Source: Clostridiales bacterium
GTDB lineage: Bacteria > Bacillota > Clostridia > Christensenellales > Aristaeellaceae
Direction: 5' to 3'
Length of the DNA stretch: 14,654 nucleotides
Assembly: GCA_004555535.1 (NCBI GenBank)
Contig: SFHU01000071.1
Span: forward strand, 1 to 14,654
Shown here: positions 6,294 to 12,355 of the stretch, in pieces
How positions within the stretch are numbered: position 1 is the stretch's first letter
Layout of the letters: each line of letters begins with the position of its first letter
Position numbers and translations under genes: made by a program
Notes under the pieces: model-generated
Told to the model about the DNA's origin: nothing
The model's input: the letters and a program-made list of their open reading frames with translations, nothing else
The model's database searches: none

Positions 6294-8447
6294 TTAGCCC
6301 CGGCGATTCGCATCCCGGCGCGGCGGACGCTGACCCGGCGCGCTGCGGCGCGGCATGTCCGTGTTGTCATATTCGATATCGTTGCGGACGAGGTTGATGC
6401 GGCCCTGGGAATCGATCTCCGCGACCTTGACCTCGAGCTCATCGCCGATCTTGACGACGTCCTCGCACTTCTCCACGCGCCCCTTGGCGAGCTTGGAGAT
6501 GTGCACCATGCCGTCCTTGCCCGGGAGCAGCTCGACGAAGACGCCGAAGTTCATCATGCGCACGACCTTGCCGGTATAGACCTCGCCGACCTCGATGTCC
6601 TTGGCGATGCCCTCGATCAGGCGGCGGGCCTTGGCAGCCGCCTCCTCGTCGTTGGTCGCGATGAATACGCTGCCGTCGTCCTCGATGTCGATCTTGACGC
6701 CGGTCTCGTCGATGATCTTGTTGATCATCTTGCCGCGCGGACCGATGACCTCGCTGATCTTCTCCGGGTTGATCATGAAGCTGATGATCTTGGGCGCATA
6801 CGGAGAGAGGTGCTCGCGCGGCTGCGGCAGCACGTCGAGCATCTTGCCCAGGATGAACAGGCGGCCGTCCAGCGCCTGAGACAGCGCCTGACGCAGGATC
6901 GCCTCGTCAATGCCCTTGATCTTGATGTCCATCTGAATGGCCGTGATGCCGTTCATCGTGCCGGCGACCTTGAAGTCCATATCGCCGAGGAAGTCCTCCA
7001 GGCCCTGGATGTCGGTCAGCACGGCGACCTTGCCGCTCTGCGCGTCCTTGATCAGGCCCATGGCGACGCCGGCGACCGGCGCCTTGATCGGCACGCCCGC
7101 ATCCATCAGCGCCAGCGTGGAGCCGCAGACGGAAGCCTGGGATGTGGAGCCGTTGGAGGAGAGCACCTCGCTGACCACGCGAATCGCATACGGGAACTCG
7201 TCCACCGGCGGGATCACCGGCTCGAGCGCACGCTTGGCCAGCGCGCCATGGCCGATCTCGCGGCGGCCCGGGCTCTTGAGGCGGCCCGCCTCACCGGTCG
7301 AATACGGCGGCATGTTGTAGTTGTGCATATAGCGCTCGCTGGTCTCGGTGCCCAGACCCTCGATCACCTGCACCTCGCTCATCGGCGCGAGGGTCGCAAT
7401 GGACATGACCTGCGTCTCGCCGCGGGTAAAAACGCCGCAGCCGTGGACGCGCGGCAGCACGCCGGTCTCGCACCAGATGGGGCGGATCTGGGTCAGGCTG
7501 CGGCCGTCGGGACGGACGCCCTGCTCCAGGATCTTCTTGCGCATGATCTCCTTGTTGAGGTAGTAGAGCGCGTCATCGACCTCGCTGAAGCGGCCCTCGA
7601 AGCGCTCGGCGTACTTCTCGTGCGCCTCGGCGGTGACGACCTTCTCCCTCGCGCTGCGCTCATGGCGGTCGGTCGTCTCAAAGACCCACTCGCAGCGGCC
7701 GTAGAAATCCTCGCGGACGGCGGCCTTGACATCCTCGCCCGTCTCGACGACCGGATAGTCGCGCTTCTCCTTGCCGATCTCGGAGACGATCTGCTTCTGG
7801 AACGCGACGATCTTCTTGATCTCCTCGTGGCCGGTCAGGATCGCGCGGAGCATGTCCGCCTCGCTGATCTCCTTGGCGCCGGCCTCGACCATCAGCACAG
7901 CCTCGTCGGTGCCGGCCACGGTCAGGCTCAGCTTCGACACGGCGCGCTGCTCGAGGTTCGGATTGATGACGACCTCGCCATCGACCAGGCCGACGGAGAC
8001 GCCGCCGATCGGACCCGCCCACGGGATATCGCTGACGGCGATGGCCGCGGAAGCGCCGATCATCGCGGGGATATCCGGCGGCACATCCTGCTCGACGGAA
8101 AGCACGGTCGCCACAACCTGCACATCGTTGCGCATGCCCTTGTTGAACAGCGGGCGAAGCGGGCGATCGATGAGGCGGGAGGTCAGCGTCGCCTTCTCGG
8201 AAGGACGGCCCTCGCGCTTGATGAATCCGCCGGGAATCTTGCCAACGGAATACATCTTCTCCTCAAAATCGACGCTCAGCGGGAAGAAATCCTGTCCCTC
8301 GCGCGGGGTTTCGGAGGCCGTCACATTGACCATGACCACCGTATCGCCGAGACGGACGATCACGGAGCCATTCGCCTGTCCGCAGTATTTGCCAAACTCC
8401 AGCACCAGCTTGCGGCCAGCCAGCTCTGTGCTATACACCTTTTCCAT
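6294..8447 (-). CDS. pnp: Polyribonucleotide nucleotidyltransferase (PNPase)
   Basis: Phosphorolytic 3'-to-5' exoribonuclease acting in mRNA decay. The 717-residue protein has two RNase PH domains (about 15-145 and 330-465) linked by a helical region, then a KH domain with GPRG (569-572) and an S1 domain (about 622-690). The active-site segment GLEDFLGDMDFKVAG carries Asp485, Asp491 and Lys493, equivalent to E. coli Asp486, Asp492 and Lys494. The tail is short and Arg-rich (PRRSAPGQRPPRRDANRRG), probably an RNA-contacting flexible end. The ATG at 8447 begins the family start MEKVYS and follows AAAGGAGA at a good distance; an in-frame extension to 8489 lacks similarity. It follows rpsO as in most bacteria, but a terminator-like hairpin stands between them, so read-through or a separate start would set its level. 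Confidence 0.98.
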   Translation of the reverse strand: MEKVYSTELAGRKLVLEFGKYCGQANGSVIVRLGDTVVMVNVTASETPREGQDFFPLSVDFEEKMYSVGKIPGGFIKREGRPSEKATLTSRLIDRPLRPLFNKGMRNDVQVVATVLSVEQDVPPDIPAMIGASAAIAVSDIPWAGPIGGVSVGLVDGEVVINPNLEQRAVSKLSLTVAGTDEAVLMVEAGAKEISEADMLRAILTGHEEIKKIVAFQKQIVSEIGKEKRDYPVVETGEDVKAAVREDFYGRCEWVFETTDRHERSAREKVVTAEAHEKYAERFEGRFSEVDDALYYLNKEIMRKKILEQGVRPDGRSLTQIRPIWCETGVLPRVHGCGVFTRGETQVMSIATLAPMSEVQVIEGLGTETSERYMHNYNMPPYSTGEAGRLKSPGRREIGHGALAKRALEPVIPPVDEFPYAIRVVSEVLSSNGSTSQASVCGSTLALMDAGVPIKAPVAGVAMGLIKDAQSGKVAVLTDIQGLEDFLGDMDFKVAGTMNGITAIQMDIKIKGIDEAILRQALSQALDGRLFILGKMLDVLPQPREHLSPYAPKIISFMINPEKISEVIGPRGKMINKIIDETGVKIDIEDDGSVFIATNDEEAAAKARRLIEGIAKDIEVGEVYTGKVVRMMNFGVFVELLPGKDGMVHISKLAKGRVEKCEDVVKIGDELEVKVAEIDSQGRINLVRNDIEYDNTDMPRRSAPGQRPPRRDANRRG

Positions 8448-8489
8448 CGGGGTATCTCCTTTCAAAATCCTGCCTGCAACACACATCAC

Positions 8490-8514
8490 TCAGGCCCGAA
8501 CCCTCGAAGCCTGA
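8490..8514 (-). promoter_or_regulatory. Second hairpin in the pnp leader
   Basis: TCAGGC (8490-8495) and GCCTGA (8509-8514) form a 6-bp stem with a 13-nt loop. It begins where the T-tract of the rpsO-pnp terminator ends, and stands about 40 nt before the pnp ATG. With the terminator it could form a processed or regulated pnp leader; no sequence shows which. Confidence 0.35.
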
Positions 8515-8556
8515 AAAAAACCGTCGTCTGGGCGACCATGTCTCCCAAACGACGGT
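8514..8556 (-). terminator. Intrinsic terminator/attenuator between rpsO and pnp
   Basis: On the minus strand a 13-bp stem, ACCGTCGTTTGGG and CCCAGACGACGGT (one G-U pair), has an 11-nt loop and is followed by six further T residues (8519-8514). It is about 50 bp after the rpsO stop. A partial terminator between rpsO and pnp is known in E. coli, where RNase III also cleaves the pnp leader. A long stem such as this could serve both roles. Confidence 0.85.
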
Positions 8557-8604
8557 CATCTGGGACAAAGCCCTCTTGAACAAAGCCTTGAAGAGGCGCG
8601 CCGA

Positions 8605-8868
8605 TTACTTGCGCAGACCCAGCTTCGCCACAAGCGCGCGATAACGCTCGATGTCAACCCGCTTGAGGTACTCGAGCATATTGCGGCGCTGACCAACCAT
8701 CAGCAGCAGACCACGATGGGAGTGATGATCCTTCGCGTGATCCTTGAGGTGGGCGTTGAGGTGATTGATGCGCGCGGTCAGCAGCGCAACCTGCACCTCG
8801 GGGGAACCGGTGTCGCCCTCATGACGGGCATACTCTTTGATGATAGCTTCCTTCGTCGCCTTATCCAT
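8605..8868 (-). CDS. rpsO: 30S ribosomal protein S15
   Basis: Primary 16S rRNA-binding protein of the small-subunit platform. The 87-residue product shows the four-helix S15 sequence: GDTGSPEVQVALLTARI (18-34), HLKDHAKDHHSHRGLLLMVGQRRNMLEYL (40-68) and YRALVAKLGLRK at the end. The family segment HHSRRGLL reads HHSHRGLL here, with one His for Arg in the rRNA-contact region. The ATG at 8868 follows TTTGGAGG at normal spacing; an upstream in-frame ATG at 8910 would add 14 unrelated residues and swallow the ribosome site. The gene has its own promoter and a leader of about 90 nt with a sequence complementary to the ribosome site, suggesting S15 feedback control. Confidence 0.98.
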   Translation of the reverse strand: MDKATKEAIIKEYARHEGDTGSPEVQVALLTARINHLNAHLKDHAKDHHSHRGLLLMVGQRRNMLEYLKRVDIERYRALVAKLGLRK

Positions 8869-8957
8869 GATAAAGACCTCCAAATATTTTTTGCCAATCG
8901 CCGCGGGCATAGATGAACGTTTGGAGACGCGATCAACTGCGCGCGCGGTTCAGACCA
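8869..8957 (-). promoter_or_regulatory. rpsO leader with anti-Shine-Dalgarno pairing (candidate S15 autoregulatory RNA)
   Basis: The ribosome site TTTGGAG (minus strand, 8884-8878) is perfectly complementary over 7 nt to CTCCAAA (8926-8920), upstream in the same leader. The intervening 35 nt include a short TGCC/GGCA hairpin. Formation of the long pairing would hide the ribosome site. S15 is known to repress its own mRNA in several bacteria through unrelated leader folds. S15 binding here is inference. Confidence 0.5.
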
Positions 8958-8963
8958 GATGAT

Positions 8964-8992
8964 ATTGTAACACGGAAGCCCCGCTTTGTAAA
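8964..8992 (-). promoter_or_regulatory. Extended -10 sigma-A promoter for rpsO
   Basis: On the minus strand, TTTACA (8992-8987) is separated by 17 bp from TACAAT (8969-8964), which is preceded by TGT (extended -10). The start would be near 8957, about 90 nt before the rpsO ATG. It lies after the ribF stop, so rpsO and pnp can be expressed apart from the infB-ribF genes. Confidence 0.82.
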
Positions 8993-9044
8993 CAGAACTC
9001 CCGCGTCTTTTTTGAGTTTTTTTCGAAGATTTTGCCGATTTTTC

Positions 9045-9977
9045 TCAGTTCTGCGCGTTCCGTTCAAAGTAATCGCGAACCTGCTCGCGATTCCTCATGA
9101 CCTCCTCGCGCAGCGCCTGCAGGGACTCAAACTTCCGCTCCCCGCGCAGGCGCAGGCAGAGGCACAGGCGCATGTGGCAGCCGTAAAAATCGCCCTCCTG
9201 CGCGTCGAGCAGGTTGGCCTCGATGGTCGGCGCGCCGTCCGGTACCGTCGGATGCGTGCCAATGTTCACAGCGGCCTTGTACCAGCGGCCCCTCACGCAG
9301 GCCATCGCCGCGTAGACGCCGCTGGGCGGCACGGCCTTGCCCACGGGAAACGCGAGATTGGCCGTCGGAAAATCGAGCTTCCTGCCCAGCTGCTTGCCGT
9401 GCTGAACGACACCGCTGAGCGTATAGGGCCTCCCCAGCAAGCGGGCGACCAGCTCCATGTCGCCCGCGGCAATTGCCGCGCGCGTGCGCGTGGAGGAAAC
9501 CGGCTCCCCGTCCAGCTGCACCTCGTCGACGACGCGGGTTTCAAACCCGAATTCCCTGCCCAGGCGGATCATGTCCTGCGCCTTGCCGGCGCCCTTGCAG
9601 CCAAAGGAATAGTTGAAGCCGATCACGACAAACCTCGGATGCAGCGCCTCGCAGAACGAGCGCACAAACGCCTCCGGCGACAAGGCGGCATACGCCCTGT
9701 CAAACGGACGCAGGACGGCCACATCGATGCCCATGCGGGCAATCGCCTGGATCTTCTCCGAGCGCGTATACAGCTGCGGCGGCACGCTCTCCGGCGCAAA
9801 GGTCGCCATCGGATGGCTGGAAAACGTGTAGACCACGCTCGTCAGCCCATGCAGCGCCGCCAGCTCATTGGCCGTGCGCATGAGCTTCGCATGCCCTTCA
9901 TGGACGCCGTCAAACATGCCAAAGGCGACGACGGTCTCCCCGCCGCGCCATTGCGTCTCATGTGTCAAGAGTTTCAT
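9045..9977 (-). CDS. ribF: Bifunctional riboflavin kinase / FAD synthetase
   Basis: Converts riboflavin to FMN and then FAD with ATP. The 310-residue protein has the N-terminal adenylyltransferase domain with GMFDGVHEGH (20-29) and the SSTRTR signature (161-166). The C-terminal flavokinase domain (about 183-306) shows GRKLDFPTANL (198-208) with the conserved Thr and Asn, PSGVYA (218-223), and IEANLLD with the probable catalytic Glu253. The length is normal for bacterial RibF. The start at 9977 follows AGGA at short spacing. It stands 98 bp after truB and 176 bp before rpsO, with the order conserved in Firmicutes. No promoter was found in the truB-ribF gap, so it is probably read through from truB. 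No flavin riboswitch is visible. Confidence 0.97.
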   Translation of the reverse strand: MKLLTHETQWRGGETVVAFGMFDGVHEGHAKLMRTANELAALHGLTSVVYTFSSHPMATFAPESVPPQLYTRSEKIQAIARMGIDVAVLRPFDRAYAALSPEAFVRSFCEALHPRFVVIGFNYSFGCKGAGKAQDMIRLGREFGFETRVVDEVQLDGEPVSSTRTRAAIAAGDMELVARLLGRPYTLSGVVQHGKQLGRKLDFPTANLAFPVGKAVPPSGVYAAMACVRGRWYKAAVNIGTHPTVPDGAPTIEANLLDAQEGDFYGCHMRLCLCLRLRGERKFESLQALREEVMRNREQVRDYFERNAQN

Positions 9978-10075
9978 GGTTCCTGTTCAATCCCCAATCA
10001 GGATAGTATTCTATGGGTTCGGTTAGGCCGCATCGCCCGGTGCGGAACGGATATGCGCCGCCGGCCATGCCGCCG

Positions 10076-10951
10076 TCATTCCAGCAGCATCGCGTCAAAG
10101 CACAGCCCTTCCCCGCGAATCCGTCCGATTCCGGCAAAGCGGCCGTTCAGATACACCCGCGCGCTCTCCCCCTGCGCAGCCTCGCCGCTGAACTGGCGGC
10201 GGCGCAGCTCGTTGCCGTTGCGCACAAAGCGCTCCGCCTCCGGCGCGACCGTCAGCGCGGGAAGATGGGCAAGAGGCCTGTCCATCGCCGTGAGCAGCGG
10301 GGTCATATCCTCCGCCGCGTCGATCTCCTCAATCGTGTGCGCCTCGTCGAGCGTGAACGAGCCCGTCTGCGTCCGCAGCAGCATGCCCATGCAGGCATGA
10401 CAGCCGGCCGCCTCGCCGATGTCATGGCAGAGCGTCCGGATATAGGTGCCTCGCCCGCAGCGCACGCGGATCAGGAAGCGCCCCTCCTGCCCGTGCAGCA
10501 CGTCGATGGCATACACCTGCGTCGGGCGCGGCTCTACGTCAAGCGCAATCCCCTGGCGGGCGAGATCGCAGAGCTTCTGCCCGTCCCGCTTGAGTGCGGA
10601 AAACATCGGCGGAATCTGACCGATTTCGCCGATAAACCGCGGCAGCACGCGCTCAAGCGCCTCCCGCGTGAGCGCCTCTCCGCTTCCGGCGGTGATTTGG
10701 CCGTGCACATCCTGGGTGTCGGTCGAATAGCCCGGGACGAGCTCGGCCACATAGGTCTTCTCCTTGTCGACCATGTAGTCAAACAGCCGGGCGGCCTTGC
10801 CGATCATCAGGGGCAGCACGCCGCTCGCCTCCGGGTCAAGCGTACCCGCGTGGCCAACCTTCTCCCTGCCTCCGAGCTTGCGCCTCACGCGCACGACGAC
10901 GTCGCTCGAGGTCATACCCGGCGGCTTGAGCACGCAAAGAAACCCGTTCAT
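10076..10951 (-). CDS. truB: tRNA pseudouridine(55) synthase TruB
   Basis: Makes pseudouridine 55 in the T-loop of tRNAs. The 291-residue protein starts MNGFLCVLKPPGMTSSD, the standard TruB opening. The catalytic motif KVGHAGTLDPEASGVL (31-46) has the nucleophile Asp39. KTYVAE (65-70), RCGRGTYIRTLCHDIG and LLRTQTGSF follow in order. The C-terminal 50 residues form a short PUA-like tail. The ATG overlaps the nrnA stop as ATGA (10951-10948), and a GGAGAGG ribosome site lies within the end of nrnA, so translation is probably coupled. The longer in-frame ORF up to 11008 would overlap nrnA by 60 bp and adds nothing family-like. Confidence 0.97.
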   Translation of the reverse strand: MNGFLCVLKPPGMTSSDVVVRVRRKLGGREKVGHAGTLDPEASGVLPLMIGKAARLFDYMVDKEKTYVAELVPGYSTDTQDVHGQITAGSGEALTREALERVLPRFIGEIGQIPPMFSALKRDGQKLCDLARQGIALDVEPRPTQVYAIDVLHGQEGRFLIRVRCGRGTYIRTLCHDIGEAAGCHACMGMLLRTQTGSFTLDEAHTIEEIDAAEDMTPLLTAMDRPLAHLPALTVAPEAERFVRNGNELRRRQFSGEAAQGESARVYLNGRFAGIGRIRGEGLCFDAMLLE

Positions 10952-11943
10952 CCGCGCCTCTCCGCCTCTTCCTGCGCCAGACGATGGAGCTTTTCGCCCA
11001 TCGCGCAAAGCACCCGCTTCGTCGCGCCCTCGAGCGTATCCTGGATCGTGCAGCCGGCCGCCTGCGCGTGGCCGCCGCCGCCGAACTGCACAGCGATGTC
11101 GTTCACGGTGTCCGGCTCCACGGCGCGCAGGGACATCTTGATGCCGTCCTCGCGCTCCGAGGCCAGCACCGCCATGCGCACGCCCTCCACCTCGAGCGCC
11201 TTGTTGACCAGACCGTCCGCCTGGCCGACCGTGCAGCCCGTCTCCTCAAAGTCCTTGCGATTGAGCTCGATGACGCCGACCTGGCCGCCCAGCTCAAAGC
11301 GCAGCTTCTGGTAGGCGATGCGCGTCAGGTTGACGCGGCAAAGGGGCTGCGTCCGGTAGACGCGGCGCGTGATATAGGAGATGTCGACGCCCAGCGCGAG
11401 CAGCTTCGCCGCCGCCGCCAGCGTCGCGGGCGATGTCGCCGGATACTGGAAATGCCCGGTATCCGTGGACATGCCCAGCATCAGGCAGGTGCCCATCTCC
11501 CGGGTCATCGACACGCCCAGCGCCTCGATGGCCTCAAAGGCCAGCAGGCAGCAGGCCGACTCGCCCCCGCGGATGAAGTTGACGTCGCCATAGGCCGGAT
11601 TCGTCGCGTGATGGTCGATGACCATGCGCACCGGCGCGCTGTCAAAGACCGCGAGCGACTTGCCCATCATGGAGCGGTCGCTCACATCGACCGCGATGGC
11701 CGTATCATACGGGCCCGCGATCTGCTCCGGGCGCCGGAAGGCATCATAGCCCGTCAGAAAGTCCATGCTTGCCGGGGGCTCCCCGTCGCAGACCACATCC
11801 ACGGCCTTGCCCAGCGACAAAAAAGCAAGGCGAAGCGCCAGCGTCGCCCCCACCGTATCCCCGTCCGGGGATACATGGGCGATGAGCGCCAACCGTTTCG
11901 CCTTGCGCGCCGTGCAAAGCCAATCCTCATGCACGCTCGTCAT
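10948..11943 (-). CDS. nrnA: DHH/DHHA1 phosphoesterase, NrnA-like oligoribonuclease / pAp phosphatase
   Basis: Degrades short oligoribonucleotides (nanoRNA) and dephosphorylates 3'-phosphoadenosine-5'-phosphate in the known Bacillus enzyme. The 331-residue protein shows the DHH-domain metal motifs HVSPDGDTVG (23-32; His23, Asp27, Asp29), AVDVSD (84-89), the name-giving DHH (110-112) and STDTG (159-163). The DHHA1 C-terminal motif FGGGGHAQAAGC is also present. The ATG at 11943 follows AAGGGAG and overlaps the rbfA end by 17 bp; the stop overlaps truB. Position between rbfA and truB is the common arrangement in Clostridia and supports a joint role in RNA turnover. Cyclic di-nucleotide linear products are possible substrates but cannot be read from the sequence. 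Confidence 0.94.
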   Translation of the reverse strand: MTSVHEDWLCTARKAKRLALIAHVSPDGDTVGATLALRLAFLSLGKAVDVVCDGEPPASMDFLTGYDAFRRPEQIAGPYDTAIAVDVSDRSMMGKSLAVFDSAPVRMVIDHHATNPAYGDVNFIRGGESACCLLAFEAIEALGVSMTREMGTCLMLGMSTDTGHFQYPATSPATLAAAAKLLALGVDISYITRRVYRTQPLCRVNLTRIAYQKLRFELGGQVGVIELNRKDFEETGCTVGQADGLVNKALEVEGVRMAVLASEREDGIKMSLRAVEPDTVNDIAVQFGGGGHAQAAGCTIQDTLEGATKRVLCAMGEKLHRLAQEEAERRG

Positions 11944-12325
11944 CGGATTGACTCCCTTCCGTTCTTCTGACCTCGTTGATCAGGCTTGCGATATGCACGC
12001 CGTACTCAATCGTCGTATCCAGCTCAAAGAGGAGCTCCGGCGTATAGCGAAGCTGCACGCGCTGGCCAAGATTATGGCGGATGAAGCCCGCCGCGCTCTT
12101 GAGTGCCTTCATCATCGGCGCGCGCTTTTCCTCTTCATAGATGCTGATGTACACCTTCGCATAGCGAAGGTCGCGCGTCACATCCACATGCGTGACGGAG
12201 AACATGCAGTCCGTGCGGGGGTCAGATACATCCTCGCGGATGATCCGCTCCACCTCCCGCATGATCTCCGACGCGATGCGGTCTGTGCGCTCAAATTGCT
12301 GTGATGCCAAGCTATTTCGCTCCAT
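11927..12325 (-). CDS. rbfA: Ribosome-binding factor A
   Basis: Small KH-fold factor that helps mature 16S rRNA and the 30S subunit, released during late assembly. The 132-residue protein shows the family pattern: ERTDRIASEIMREVERIIREDVSDPRT, then FSVTHVDVTRDLRYAKVYIS, then LRYTPELLFELDTTIEYGVHIASLI. The acidic C-terminal tail ends GSQSDDERA. The start is uncertain: the ATG at 12325 has GGAGGG only 1-2 nt upstream, which is too close for efficient use. A TTG at 12310 has GGAG nine nt upstream and would give a product five residues shorter. It follows infB by 30 bp; the ylxP gene found between them in Bacillus is absent. Confidence 0.96.
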   Translation of the reverse strand: MERNSLASQQFERTDRIASEIMREVERIIREDVSDPRTDCMFSVTHVDVTRDLRYAKVYISIYEEEKRAPMMKALKSAAGFIRHNLGQRVQLRYTPELLFELDTTIEYGVHIASLINEVRRTEGSQSDDERA

Positions 12326-12355
12326 TCCCTCCGCCCTGCGGGCAGAACAGCCGAA

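Noticed and set aside
6288..8579. 763-codon plus-strand ORF opposite pnp
   Set aside because: Complete overlap with PNPase, Leu/Asp/His/Arg-rich composition typical of antisense reading of GC-rich genes, and no family features.
8869..8910. In-frame upstream ATG of rpsO at 8910
   Set aside because: It would place the TTTGGAGG ribosome site inside the coding region and add 14 residues unlike S15; the start at 8868 fits the family.
9978..10075. Flavin riboswitch or promoter before ribF
   Set aside because: Only a weak 5-bp CCGCA/TGCGG hairpin is seen. There is no FMN-riboswitch-like multi-stem structure, and the TAGAAT -10-like hexamer has no -35 partner.
8913..10400. 495-codon plus-strand ORF opposite ribF and part of truB
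   Set aside because: Antisense to two clear enzymes; it crosses the rpsO promoter and has no sensible start or domain.
10984..11970. 328-codon plus-strand ORF opposite nrnA
   Set aside because: Mirrors nrnA, has an Arg/His/Leu-rich product, and lacks supporting ribosome site or family features.
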